Shown piece after piece: positions 1-8,725 of a DNA stretch of 64,000 nt. Position numbers and translations under genes: made by a program. Source of the stretch: Novosphingobium terrae (GTDB lineage: Bacteria; Pseudomonadota; Alphaproteobacteria; Sphingomonadales; Sphingomonadaceae); contig NZ_JABVZR010000001.1 of the NCBI RefSeq assembly GCF_017163935.1, positions 124,001-188,000 of the forward strand. Reading direction: 5' to 3'. Numbering within the stretch: the stretch's first letter is position 1; every line of letters starts with the position of its first letter. The notes beneath the pieces were generated by a model. It was not told the DNA's origin, did not search any database, and saw only the letters and a list, made by a program, of their open reading frames with translations.

Positions 1-841
1 GGGCTCGGATCGGCTGACCGTCATCAGCGGCCAGCCTCTGGCTGCTGGCTGGACGGGGAAGCTGTGGGCGGTGCATCAGGGCATTGCCCAAGCGGGCACG
101 CCGCAGTTCCTCTGGCTGACCGATGCCGATATCGAACACGCCCCCGATACGCTGCGCACGCTGGTGGGCATCGCGCTGGGCGGGCGGCGTCGGCTGGTGT
201 CCTTTATGGCCAAGCTGCATTGTAACACTTGGGCCGAAAAGCTGCTGATCCCGGCGTTTATCTGGTTCTTTATGATGCTCTACCCCTTCAACTGGGTGAA
301 CCGACGCGGGCCTGTTGCGGGCGCGGCAGGCGGCTGCGTGCTGGTGGAGCGCTCGGCGCTGGAAGAGGCAGGCGGCATCGCCGCCATGCGCGGCGCTCTG
401 ATCGATGACTGCACGCTGGGCGGCCTGATCAAAAAGACCGGCCCGATCTGGTTGGGTCTGACCGACCGCAGCCGCTCGATCCGGCCTTATACCGGCTGGC
501 GCGAGATCGGCATGATGATCGCCCGCAGCGCCTATGCGCAATTGCGCTACAATCCCGCGCTGCTGGTGGTGACGGTGCTGGGGTTGGCGCTGGTGTTTCT
601 GGCGCCATGGGCCTTGGCTTTCACGCAGATCGGGGTCGCGGGTTGGGGCGGGGGCCTCGCCTGCGGGTTGATGCTGGCGCTTTACCTGCCGGTGCTGGCT
701 TTCTATCGCCGCTCGTCGCTGTGGGTGGTGGCGCTGCCGCTGGTGGCGGTGTTCTATCTGGGCTGCACGCTCTATTCGGCGCAGGCCTATTACCGGGGCC
801 GGGGGGGCATGTGGAAAGGGCGGGCGCAAGCCGCGAGATGA
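1..841 (+). CDS. hpnB: Hopanoid-associated glycosyltransferase HpnB, 5' end cut by window edge
   Basis: A family 2 glycosyltransferase linked to hopanoid synthesis; the open frame runs from base 2, so the true start lies before the window and about 279 C-terminal residues are seen. Visible features are the GWTGKLWA segment near the cut end, the metal/nucleotide-sugar type acidic motif TDADIEH around base 120, and a hydrophobic tail with several membrane helices (roughly bases 540-790). Its TGA overlaps the next gene's ATG (ATGA), placing it first of the visible genes in the hpnC-D-E-shc-hpnG operon. The acceptor is not established for the family; a role in hopanoid side-chain or membrane glycosylation is inferred from context. 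Confidence 0.85.
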   Translation, partial: GSDRLTVISGQPLAAGWTGKLWAVHQGIAQAGTPQFLWLTDADIEHAPDTLRTLVGIALGGRRRLVSFMAKLHCNTWAEKLLIPAFIWFFMMLYPFNWVNRRGPVAGAAGGCVLVERSALEEAGGIAAMRGALIDDCTLGGLIKKTGPIWLGLTDRSRSIRPYTGWREIGMMIARSAYAQLRYNPALLVVTVLGLALVFLAPWALAFTQIGVAGWGGGLACGLMLALYLPVLAFYRRSSLWVVALPLVAVFYLGCTLYSAQAYYRGRGGMWKGRAQAAR

Positions 842-1689
842 CTGAAACAACCCTCAATGCCTCGGACCTTGCCAGCGGCAAGAACCACAAGACCGAGAAC
901 TTCCCCGTCGCCAGCTGGCTGGTGCGCCCCGATGCGCGCGCGCCGATCATGGCCTATTACCGCTTCGCCCGCGCCTCGGACGATGTGGCCGATGACGAAA
1001 GCACCAGTTCAGCCGAAAAGCTGCGCCTGCTCGCCCATATGCGCGCCGGGCTGGAGGGCAAAGGTTCTCCTGAGGCGATGGCACTGGGCGATGTCTGCCG
1101 GGAGCGCGGCATCGATCTCGCCCATGCCCACGATCTGCTCGATGCCTTTGTGCAGGATTGCCGCGTCAACCGTTACGAGGATTGGGAAGGGCTGATCGGC
1201 TATTGCCGCCTCTCGGCCATGCCGGTGGGCCGCTATGTGCTGGACGTACATGGCGAGGATCGCGCGACATGGGCGATGAACGATGCGCTCTGCGCCGCGC
1301 TGCAGGTGATCAATCACCTTCAGGATTGCGGCAAGGATTACAAGGGGATCGACCGGGTCTATATCCCCGTGCCGATGCTCAACGCGGTCGGGCTGGATGA
1401 AAGCGCGCTGGGGCGTGATCGTGCCGATCCCCGCCTGCTGGGCGTGATCCGCCTGTTGGCCGAAAAGACGCAAGGCCTGCTACGGCAGAGCGCCGGTTTC
1501 TCCCGCGTGATCCGCGACGCGCGCCTCTCCGCCGAAGTGGCGATCATTCAAACCCTGGCCGAGGATCTGACGCGGATGCTGCTCACCCGCGATCCGCTGG
1601 CCGACAAGGTGCATCACGGCAAGGGCAGGGCGGCGTGGCTGGCCCTCACCGCCGTGGCGCGCAACAGCATTTCAAGGATTACCGCATGA
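838..1689 (+). CDS. hpnC: Hydroxysqualene synthase HpnC
   Basis: Trans-isoprenyl diphosphate synthase family, 283 residues, the family's normal size. In the HpnCDE route it converts presqualene diphosphate to hydroxysqualene. The first aspartate-rich motif appears as SDDVADDE and the second region as LQDCGKDYKGIDRVYIP, which is less regular than the matching site in HpnD. I chose the ATG at 838 because it overlaps the hpnB stop as ATGA and gives the usual N terminus (ENFPVASWL about 20 residues in); an in-frame start exists further upstream inside hpnB but would add unrelated sequence. It ends in another ATGA overlap with hpnD, so the genes are translationally coupled. Confidence 0.93.
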   Translation: MTETTLNASDLASGKNHKTENFPVASWLVRPDARAPIMAYYRFARASDDVADDESTSSAEKLRLLAHMRAGLEGKGSPEAMALGDVCRERGIDLAHAHDLLDAFVQDCRVNRYEDWEGLIGYCRLSAMPVGRYVLDVHGEDRATWAMNDALCAALQVINHLQDCGKDYKGIDRVYIPVPMLNAVGLDESALGRDRADPRLLGVIRLLAEKTQGLLRQSAGFSRVIRDARLSAEVAIIQTLAEDLTRMLLTRDPLADKVHHGKGRAAWLALTAVARNSISRITA

Positions 1690-2528
1690 CCACCGCCCCC
1701 CTCACCATGCAGGACCTGCAGGCCAAGGTTTCGGGCAGCAGCTTCTACGCGGGCATGCGCATCCTGCCGAAAACCGAGCGCGAGGCGATGTTCGCCATCT
1801 ACGGCTTCTGCCGCATGGTCGACGATATCGCCGACGACCAGCAGACACCGCGCGACCAGCGCGGCGCGGCGCTGGATGAGTGGGTGCAGGGCATCCATGC
1901 GCTCTACCATGGCGGCGAACCGGGCGTGGCGGCGTTCCTTGCGCAGGCCGTGCGCGATTTCGATCTTCAGGAGGAGGATTTCCTCGCGGTGATCGATGGC
2001 ATGCGCACCGATGTCGATCAGGATGTCCGCTGGCCCAGCTTTGCCGATTTCGATCTGTACTGTGATCGTGTGGCCAGCGCCGTCGGGCGCCTGTCGGTCA
2101 ATGTCTTCGGCATGGAGCGCAAGGTGGGTGTCGAACTCTCCCACCATCTGGGCCGCGCGCTGCAATTCACCAACATCCTGCGCGATATTGACGAGGATGC
2201 CGGCATCGGCCGCGTCTATCTGCCCATCGAGGCGCTGACGGCAGCAGGCATCGTGCCGCTCACCCCCGAAACGCTGGTGACCGAGCCCAATCTGGACGCC
2301 GCCGCCCGCTGGCTGGCCCCCAAGGCGCAGGAGCATTTCACGCAGGCCGCGCGCATTCTGAAAAGTCGTCCCAAGGGCCATCTGATCGCCCCGCGCCTGA
2401 TGGAAAGCGCCTATGCGCGCCTGCTCAAGCGCATGGTGGCGACGGGCTGGAATGCGCCGCGCCATCGCGTGAAAACCTCGAAACTGCGGCTGGTTCTGGC
2501 GCTGATCCGCTTCAGCGTGTGGGGCTGA
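1686..2528 (+). CDS. hpnD: Presqualene diphosphate synthase HpnD
   Basis: Condenses two farnesyl diphosphates to presqualene diphosphate, the first committed step to squalene in bacteria using HpnCDE. The 280-residue protein has the phytoene/squalene synthase hallmarks: YGFCRMVDDIADD near the N terminus (first Asp-rich motif) and FTNILRDIDEDAGIGRVYLP around residue 165-185 (second motif). The ATG at 1686 overlaps the hpnC stop by four bases; an in-frame start 51 bases upstream is less likely. The stop is shared as TGATG with hpnE. Confidence 0.95.
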   Translation: MTTAPLTMQDLQAKVSGSSFYAGMRILPKTEREAMFAIYGFCRMVDDIADDQQTPRDQRGAALDEWVQGIHALYHGGEPGVAAFLAQAVRDFDLQEEDFLAVIDGMRTDVDQDVRWPSFADFDLYCDRVASAVGRLSVNVFGMERKVGVELSHHLGRALQFTNILRDIDEDAGIGRVYLPIEALTAAGIVPLTPETLVTEPNLDAAARWLAPKAQEHFTQAARILKSRPKGHLIAPRLMESAYARLLKRMVATGWNAPRHRVKTSKLRLVLALIRFSVWG

Positions 2529-3805
2529 TGGTGGGCTTTGCGCGTGCGCATGTGGTCGGCGCAGGCCTTGCCGGGCTGAACGCCGCCGCCATGCTGGCCG
2601 AGGCCGGGCTGGCTGTGTCGCTCAGCGATTCGGCGGCGCGGGCAGGCGGGCGCTGCCGCAGCTATTTCGACCCCTCGCTGGGGCTGACCATCGACAATGG
2701 CAACCATCTGGTGCTGGCCAGCAACCCGGCGGTCAAAGCCTTCCGCGACCGTATCGGCGCGACGGAACCGCTGGCTGGCCCCAAGCATGCCGATTTCGCC
2801 TTCGCCGATCTGGGCACCGAGGAGCGCTGGCAGCTGCGCATCAACGATGGCGCGATCCCTTGGTGGGTCGCCGTGCCGAGCCGCCGCATCCCCGGCACCG
2901 GCATCGCTGACTATCTCCCGCTCGGCAAACTGCTGCTGGGCAAGGGCGAACAGACCATCGGCGATCTGATCGCCACCAAAGGCCCGGTGTGGGACCGCAT
3001 GCTGGCCCCGGTGCTGCTGGCGGTGCTGAACACCGATGTCGCCAGCTCCAGCGCGGTGCTGGCCGCCAATGTGCTGAAGGAAACCCTCGCAAAGGGCGGC
3101 CTCGCCAGCGCGCCGCGCATTGCCATGCCGACTTTGGGCGCGGCCTTTATCGATCCTGCTGTCGAATGGCTGGGCGGCAAGGGCTGTGATCTGGCCACCG
3201 GGCGCCGCCTCAAAGCCATCAAGACCGAAGCGAATCGTGTCTCCGCTCTGATCTGGAACGATGGTGAGGAAGCCGTCGCTCCCGATGCTGCCGTGGTGCT
3301 GGCCGTGCCCGCATGGGTGGCGGGCGATCTGGTGCCGGGCCTCACCGTGCCCGACGACCATCGCGCCATCGTCAACGCCCATTTCGCCATAGCCCCGCCC
3401 ATGGGTGCGCCCGAGATGCTGGGGCTGATCAACGCCACCAGCGAATGGCTCTTCACCCATCCCGACCGCGTGTCGGTGACCATCTCCGCCGCCGACCGGC
3501 TGGTCGATACGCCGCGCGAAGAGCTGGCCCGCACCATCTGGGCCGAGGTGGCGCAGGCGCTGGGCCTGCCTGCAGACGCGCCCCTGCCGCCATGGCAGAT
3601 CGTCAAGGAAAAGCGCGCCACTTTTGCTGCCACCCCGGCTCAGGAGCGGCTGCGGCCCGGCCAGCGCACTGCCTTCACCAACCTTTTTCTGGCCGGAGAC
3701 TGGGTCGATACCGGCCTGCCCGCCACCATCGAGGGCGCCCTGCGCAGCGGCGATACGGCGGCACGTCTGGTCTTGGGGCAGCGACTGGTCTATGGGCGCG
3801 GGTGA
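2528..3805 (+). CDS. hpnE: Hydroxysqualene dehydroxylase HpnE
   Basis: FAD-dependent amine-oxidase/phytoene-desaturase-like enzyme that reduces hydroxysqualene to squalene. The N terminus carries the dinucleotide-binding glycine motif (VVGAGLAGLNAA) right after the start, then RAGGRCRS, and the C-terminal FAD segment LFLAGDWVDTGLPATIEGA. Length is 425 residues from the ATG at 2528, which overlaps the hpnD stop as TGATG; a GTG nine bases upstream is the alternative. It is followed by another TGATG junction to the cyclase. Very likely soluble or membrane-peripheral. Confidence 0.93.
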   Translation: MVGFARAHVVGAGLAGLNAAAMLAEAGLAVSLSDSAARAGGRCRSYFDPSLGLTIDNGNHLVLASNPAVKAFRDRIGATEPLAGPKHADFAFADLGTEERWQLRINDGAIPWWVAVPSRRIPGTGIADYLPLGKLLLGKGEQTIGDLIATKGPVWDRMLAPVLLAVLNTDVASSSAVLAANVLKETLAKGGLASAPRIAMPTLGAAFIDPAVEWLGGKGCDLATGRRLKAIKTEANRVSALIWNDGEEAVAPDAAVVLAVPAWVAGDLVPGLTVPDDHRAIVNAHFAIAPPMGAPEMLGLINATSEWLFTHPDRVSVTISAADRLVDTPREELARTIWAEVAQALGLPADAPLPPWQIVKEKRATFAATPAQERLRPGQRTAFTNLFLAGDWVDTGLPATIEGALRSGDTAARLVLGQRLVYGRG

Positions 3806-5763
3806 TGATGACCCCCCAACACGATACCAATGCCGACACGCTGACCCGCAACGCGCTGGATGAGGGCATCGCCCGCGGCGCCGACCGGCTGGGCCAAGAG
3901 CAGCAGGGCGACGGCCACTGGGTCTATGAGCTGGAAGCCGATTGCACGATCCCCAGCGAGTATATCCTGCTGCGTCACTACCTCGGCGAGCCCGACGATC
4001 TGGTGCTGGAAGCCAAGATCGGCACCTATCTGCGCCGCATCCAGAGCAGCGTGCATGACGGCTGGGCGCTGTACCATGATGGCGGCTTCGATATCTCCGC
4101 GACCATCAAGGCCTATTATGCGCTCAAGATGATCGGCGATGATGTGGACGCGCCGCATATGGTCCGCGCTCGCGCCGCCGTGTTGAAGGCGGGCGGGGCC
4201 GAGCGGGCCAATGTCTTCACCAAGATCCAGCTCGCGCTGTTCGGCGCGGGAAGCTGGCAGGTGGTGCCGACCATCCCGCCCGAGCTGATTCTGGCCCCCA
4301 AGTGGTTCCCGGTTCATCTGCTGAAAATGAGCTATTGGGCGCGCACCGTGGTGGTGCCGCTGCTGGTGCTCTGCGCCTTGCGCCCGCTGGCGAAGAACAA
4401 GCGCGGGATCAAGGTGGATGAGCTCTATTCGGGCAACCCTGCCGCGCTGACCTCTCAGGCCGCGCATGTGCATCGCGTCTGGAAGACCGGTTTCGAGGTG
4501 CTGGACTGGGGCCTCAAGCGTTTCGAGAATCTCTGGCCGAAAAAGATGCGCCGCCGCGCCATCGATCTGTGCGCCGCATGGGTGACGGAGCGCCTGAACG
4601 GCGAGGACGGGCTGGGCGCGATCTATCCGGCCATGGCCAACAGCGTGATGATGTATGATGTGCTGGGCTACGGCCCCGAGCATCCGCATCGCGCCATCGC
4701 CCGTCATTCGGTCGAAAAGCTGCTCGTCATCAAGGACGATGAGGCTTACTGCCAGCCCTGCGTCAGCCCGGTGTGGGATACGGCCTTGGCCGCCCATGCC
4801 ATGCTGGAGGTGGGCACGCCCAAGGCGGTCGAGCAGGCCCATGCCGCGCTGGACTGGCTGGGCGAACGCCAGATCCTCGACACGGTCGGCGATTGGGCCG
4901 AGCAGCGCCCCGATGTCCGCCCCGGCGGCTGGGCCTTCCAATACGGCAACGACTATTACCCCGATCTCGACGACACCGCCGTGGTGGTGATGGCGATGGA
5001 TCGCGCCGCCGGTGTGCGCGGCGGCAAGGATGCCGAGGCCATCGCGCGCGGCGCCGAATGGACGCTGGGCCTGCAAAGCCATGACGGCGGTTTCGGCGCG
5101 TTCGACGCCGATAATGACAAGTTCTACCTCAACAATCTGCCCTTTGCCGATCATGGCGCGCTGCTCGATCCGCCCACGGCGGATGTGTCGGCGCGTGTGG
5201 TTTCGATGCTGGCGCAGATGGGTGAGCTGGACAGCCCGCGCATGAAGGCTGCCCTGGCGTGGCTGGAGAAGGAGCAGGAGCCTGAGGGCTCTTGGTTCGG
5301 GCGCTGGGGTGTGAACTACATCTACGGCACATGGTCGGTGCTGTGCGCGCTGGGCCGGGCCGAGCTGGATGCCGCTCACCCGATGGTGGCCCGCGCGGTG
5401 AGCTGGCTGAAGCAGGTGCAGAATGAGGACGGCGGCTGGGGCGAAAGCTGCGATTCCTATGCGCTGGATCGCAAGGGGCATGAATTCGCCGCCTCGACCG
5501 CCTCGCAGACGGCATGGGCGCTGCTGGGGCTGATGGCGGTGGGTGAAACCCGCTCGCCGGCGGTGGCCAAGGGTGTCGAATGGCTGCTCGCCAATCAGGC
5601 CGAGGATGGTCTGTGGGGGCAGGAAGTCTACACCGGCGGCGGCTTCCCGCGCGTCTTTTATCTGCGTTATCATGGTTATCCGCGCTATTTCCCGCTCTGG
5701 GCGCTGGCGCGTTACCGCAATCTGTCGGACTCGAATTCGGAGCGCACCGCGTGGGGCATGTAA
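3805..5763 (+). CDS. shc: Squalene-hopene cyclase
   Basis: Class II triterpene cyclase that folds squalene into hopene/diplopterol at the inner membrane. The 652-residue length matches the family. The catalytic acid motif DLDDTA lies near residues 387-392, and several QW-type repeats are visible (for example QSHDGGFGAFDADND, WLKQVQNEDGGWGE, WLLANQAEDGLWGQE). The substrate-channel half is in the middle (about 170-210, with hydrophobic helices). The start overlaps the hpnE stop as TGATG; a second ATG follows at once. This is the central enzyme of the operon, between squalene-forming hpnCDE and the hpnG gene. Confidence 0.97.
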   Translation: MMTPQHDTNADTLTRNALDEGIARGADRLGQEQQGDGHWVYELEADCTIPSEYILLRHYLGEPDDLVLEAKIGTYLRRIQSSVHDGWALYHDGGFDISATIKAYYALKMIGDDVDAPHMVRARAAVLKAGGAERANVFTKIQLALFGAGSWQVVPTIPPELILAPKWFPVHLLKMSYWARTVVVPLLVLCALRPLAKNKRGIKVDELYSGNPAALTSQAAHVHRVWKTGFEVLDWGLKRFENLWPKKMRRRAIDLCAAWVTERLNGEDGLGAIYPAMANSVMMYDVLGYGPEHPHRAIARHSVEKLLVIKDDEAYCQPCVSPVWDTALAAHAMLEVGTPKAVEQAHAALDWLGERQILDTVGDWAEQRPDVRPGGWAFQYGNDYYPDLDDTAVVVMAMDRAAGVRGGKDAEAIARGAEWTLGLQSHDGGFGAFDADNDKFYLNNLPFADHGALLDPPTADVSARVVSMLAQMGELDSPRMKAALAWLEKEQEPEGSWFGRWGVNYIYGTWSVLCALGRAELDAAHPMVARAVSWLKQVQNEDGGWGESCDSYALDRKGHEFAASTASQTAWALLGLMAVGETRSPAVAKGVEWLLANQAEDGLWGQEVYTGGGFPRVFYLRYHGYPRYFPLWALARYRNLSDSNSERTAWGM

Positions 5764-6428
5764 GTGAAAAGCCGGTGATCGCGGTGACCGGCACGCTGCG
5801 CGAAGGCGATCTGGTCAAGGGTCTGGGCGTGACGGTGCTGGCCGGGGGCTCTGACCCCGAACGCCTGCGCCGCGAACTGGCCGAGATGGCGCCCCATGCC
5901 GCGGGCATCATCAGTTTCGGCATGGCGGGCGCCATCGACCGGCATCTGAAGCTGGGTGACATGATCATCGGCACGCGGCTGATCGGCGGCTTTACCGGCG
6001 ATTGCGACGCGGCATGGATTGCGGCGCTGAAAGTCATGGTGCCCAAGGCCAAGCTGGGCGCGATGCATGCCGATGGCCGCTTCTTCGCCGACCATCGCAG
6101 CAAGAGCGAGCGCGCTGGGCGCAGTGCGGCTCTGGCGGTGGATATGGAGAGCCATATTGCCGCTCAGGCCGCTGCCGATGCGGGCATTCCCTTTGCCATT
6201 CTGCGCAGCATTTCCGATCTGAGCGAGGTCAACCTGCCGCCTGCCATTGCCGTGGCGATGAAGCCCGATGGCGGGGTGAATTACGGTGCGGTGATCGGAT
6301 CGATCCTGAAGCAGCCGGGGCAGTTGCCGCATCTGATGGGCACTGTCAGCGGATTTGCCAAAGCCTATGGACAGTTTGGCAAGGCTTTGAAAAAATCGGA
6401 CGGGCGGTTGGGTTTCGATCGGCGGTAA
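5751..6428 (+). CDS. hpnG: Adenosylhopane nucleosidase / phosphorylase HpnG
   Basis: Member of the nucleoside phosphorylase fold (MTA/SAH nucleosidase-like) found in hopanoid operons; in the known pathway it removes adenine from adenosylhopane made by HpnH. About 225 residues. The N-terminal PVIAVTGTLREGDL strand, the GIISFGMAGAID loop and AVDMESHIAAQAAADAGIPF segment (the ribose-binding Met-Glu of the fold) are visible. No ATG is available at the start: GTG 5751 overlaps the end of shc by 13 bases, and GTG 5775 is the alternative. Translation is probably coupled to shc. Confidence 0.88.
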   Translation: MGHVSEKPVIAVTGTLREGDLVKGLGVTVLAGGSDPERLRRELAEMAPHAAGIISFGMAGAIDRHLKLGDMIIGTRLIGGFTGDCDAAWIAALKVMVPKAKLGAMHADGRFFADHRSKSERAGRSAALAVDMESHIAAQAAADAGIPFAILRSISDLSEVNLPPAIAVAMKPDGGVNYGAVIGSILKQPGQLPHLMGTVSGFAKAYGQFGKALKKSDGRLGFDRR

Positions 6429-6444
6429 GCACCGGGAGATGATG

Positions 6445-6894
6445 ATGCCGAAGCTTGGAGTTGTTGCCCCCCTCTTCGGCATTCTGGCGAGCACGGCGAT
6501 CAGCCCTTTGCAGGCGGCGCAGGACGTGTTTCCCAGCGATGCCGAGATGCAGAAGGCGCTGGGCGGGGCCTACAACCATCTGGGCCTCATCGAATATTGC
6601 GCCGATCATGGCCATGCCTCGGAAGCGGATGTGGTTCAGGCGCGCAAGGTGACCTCGATCATCGTCGGCAATCTGACGGTTGAGCCTGCCGCGCTGGCGC
6701 AGGAAGATGCCGGGCGTGATGGCACCATCGTCGGCCTGCAGATCGTGGGGCGGATGGATCTGACCAATGCCGCCCATCCCGAGGTGGTGCCCGATGGCCG
6801 GACCATGCTCTTCGCCGACAATGCCCGCGCCCAGAAGCTGACCGAGCGTGAGCTGTGCCAGCAGATGGTCGCGCAGATGCAGTCGCCGGAATAG
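6445..6894 (+). CDS. Small secreted protein of unknown function downstream of hpnG
   Basis: About 149 residues, not recognised. Three ATGs follow each other (6439, 6442, 6445); the GGGAG at 6434-6438 sits too close to the first, so 6445 is preferred. The N terminus (PKLGVVAPLFGILASTAISPLQAAQ) is a clear Sec signal with an AxA-type cleavage site. The mature part is mainly helical, with one cysteine near LIEYCADHG and another near ERELCQQMV that could form a disulfide. It follows hpnG by 16 bases and is probably the last gene of the operon, suggesting a periplasmic role near hopanoid metabolism (inference only). Confidence 0.72.
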   Translation: MPKLGVVAPLFGILASTAISPLQAAQDVFPSDAEMQKALGGAYNHLGLIEYCADHGHASEADVVQARKVTSIIVGNLTVEPAALAQEDAGRDGTIVGLQIVGRMDLTNAAHPEVVPDGRTMLFADNARAQKLTERELCQQMVAQMQSPE

Positions 6895-6899
6895 GTGCC

Positions 6900-7847
6900 C
6901 TATCGCTCCTTGGGGGAGAGGTAGGTGGGATCATGGGCGAAGGGCATCGGATGCCCCTCGCGCAGGGCGGTGAGCACATCGGCAAAGCTGGTGGCGCAGG
7001 TAAAGCCCAGCACTCTTTCGGCATGGCCTGAATCATAGACCCGTCCGATGCTGTGCGGCAGGGTCCAGCCCCGCGCGGCATAGAGCGCCGCTGCCTCGGG
7101 ATAGAGGCGGTTGATGACCGAGGGCGCATCCTGCTTCAGCGCAGCCGCATCCTCGCGTGAGAAGGGCGTGGGGGCCGAGAGGATAAAGGTGCCAAAGCCG
7201 ATCTGCGGCGCGCGCTCCAGCGCGGCGATATGGGCATCGGCGGCATCCTCGACGGTGAGGCGGCGATGGAGCAGCTCATTGGCCTTCAGATTCTCGCCCG
7301 AGGGGCTGGCATGGGTGTCGTCATCCTCGGGGAAGAAGCGGGCCGTGCGCAGCACCACGCCGTTCAGGCCATGGTTTTCGGCATAGAGGCGGCACAGGCT
7401 CTCGGCGGCCAGCTTGGTCACGCCATAGATGTTGCGGGGCAGCAGGGGGCCGCTCTGCTCATCGAGCCAGACGGCGTGATCGGCGCTTTCCTCGCGAATC
7501 GCCCGGCTGATCATCAGCGAGGTGGTGGAGGTGAAGACAAAGCGGTCATGCCCGGCCCGTCTGGCGGCCTCCAGCAGGTTGAGCGTGCCGGTGATGTTCA
7601 CATCGACAAAGGCCTGCTCCGGATAGCGCGCGATATCGGGCTTGTGGAGCGAGGCGGCATGGATCACCGCATCCACGCCCCGATCGAAAGCGTTCTGGAT
7701 CACGCCGGGGTTGGCGACCGAGCCGATGATCTGCGTATCCGCTCCTGCCGCAACATCGAGGCCCAGCACATGATGCCCCGCAGCGCGCAGCCGGGGCGCC
7801 AGAAAGCGGCCAAGCCAGCCGGATGAACCTGTCAGAAGCACACGCAT
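6900..7847 (-). CDS. NAD-dependent epimerase/dehydratase (extended SDR)
   Basis: 315-residue extended short-chain dehydrogenase. The N-terminal Rossmann motif is GSSGWLG (GxxGxxG), with an acidic residue after beta-2 (LGLDVAAG), the active-site serine region FTSTTSLM and the YxxxK motif as IYGVTKLA. The variable C-terminal half holds the substrate site, so the sugar or steroid-like substrate cannot be named. It converges on the hpnG-side gene with a gap of only five bases, and is co-directional with the PspA-like gene and hpnH. Its location within the hopanoid locus recalls HpnA, but hpnA is normally upstream of hpnB, so I do not assign that name. Confidence 0.85.
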   Translation of the reverse strand: MRVLLTGSSGWLGRFLAPRLRAAGHHVLGLDVAAGADTQIIGSVANPGVIQNAFDRGVDAVIHAASLHKPDIARYPEQAFVDVNITGTLNLLEAARRAGHDRFVFTSTTSLMISRAIREESADHAVWLDEQSGPLLPRNIYGVTKLAAESLCRLYAENHGLNGVVLRTARFFPEDDDTHASPSGENLKANELLHRRLTVEDAADAHIAALERAPQIGFGTFILSAPTPFSREDAAALKQDAPSVINRLYPEAAALYAARGWTLPHSIGRVYDSGHAERVLGFTCATSFADVLTALREGHPMPFAHDPTYLSPKER

Positions 7848-7933
7848 GGCAGAGCCTTAGCACGGCGCCTGCGGGCGCCCAAAGGAAAGGGGGCGCCCCG
7901 CCATCCGGCGAGGTGGCCCCTTGTCAGCGGACC

Positions 7934-8578
7934 TTATTCGCCCTTCAGAGCGGCGAGGCGGGCGGCGACTTCATCCTGCTTCCGCATCGCCTCGATCTCG
8001 GCGACGTGATCCGTGGGGGCGGCTTTGGCCTTGTCGCCGGCCAGAATGCGCTCGAAAGCCTCTTCGGCATGGCGCAGCTGCTGGGCGGTGTCGCGCTCGG
8101 CCTTGGTGGTGCCGTGCCCGCTCAGCGCCGTATCGAGACGGTCGGCCAGATAGGCTTCCATCTCCTGCTCCATGGCCTCCTTGCGGGCCTTGAGGGCGGC
8201 CAGTTCCTCGGAGATGCGGGCTTCCTCCCCGGCAAGGTCGGCCTCGGCCTGTTCGAGCTGATCGGCCTGCGCTTCCAGATCGATCTGCTGGGCGATCGCC
8301 GCTTCGGCCAGATCGGGGCGATCCTTGGTCAGGGCGAAGCTGGCCTTTTCGGTCAGCTCTGCGGCGGTCTGGCGCAGTTGCGCCTGCTGTTTGGCGCCTT
8401 GCTCGCGGCGGGCCACGGTCGTGTCATGCTCGGCCTGAAGCCGGGCGACGGAGCGATCCACCTCGCGCATGGTTTCGCGCAGGACGCTGCCGCTGCTGGC
8501 GGCTTCCATGCGGTCCACAGTGTCTTCCAATCTGGCCGAGATGATGCGCCCCACGCGCTGGAAAATCGGTTCCGCCAT
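7934..8578 (-). CDS. PspA/IM30 family coiled-coil membrane-stress protein
   Basis: 214 residues, almost wholly charged alpha-helix with heptad-like spacing, beginning with the amphipathic segment IFQRVGRIISARLEDTVDRM typical of the PspA/Vipp1 family, which polymerises on damaged inner membranes. The usual partners pspB and pspC are not nearby. On the same strand a GC-rich inverted repeat at 7871-7901 follows the stop and may end transcription, although it lacks a good T-run. Its placement among hopanoid genes suggests a shared membrane-integrity theme, but that is only context. Confidence 0.8.
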   Translation of the reverse strand: MAEPIFQRVGRIISARLEDTVDRMEAASSGSVLRETMREVDRSVARLQAEHDTTVARREQGAKQQAQLRQTAAELTEKASFALTKDRPDLAEAAIAQQIDLEAQADQLEQAEADLAGEEARISEELAALKARKEAMEQEMEAYLADRLDTALSGHGTTKAERDTAQQLRHAEEAFERILAGDKAKAAPTDHVAEIEAMRKQDEVAARLAALKGE

Positions 8579-8669
8579 GACATGCCTCTTGAATGAATCG
8601 ATGCTGTTTCGACGCGATATTCTATCCGTGCTTAAGCTATGTCTAAGAAAAACGTGGCCGGTAAAAAGA

Positions 8670-8705
8670 AAAGGGCCGCCTCACCATGCGGCGAGGCGGC
8701 CCTTT
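8670..8705 (-). terminator. Rho-independent terminator after hpnH
   Basis: A 13-bp perfect stem (8670-8682 pairing with 8693-8705) around a 10-base loop; read on the minus strand it is followed by TTTTCTTTTT. It lies 21 bases after the hpnH stop and before the PspA-like gene. Confidence 0.8.
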
Positions 8706-8725
8706 CTCTGTCAGCGCAAACCCGC

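Noticed and set aside
3790..5673. Long minus-strand open frame opposite shc (627 residues)
   Set aside because: Shadow of the GC-rich cyclase gene; low-complexity His/Arg/Gln-rich translation with no domain.
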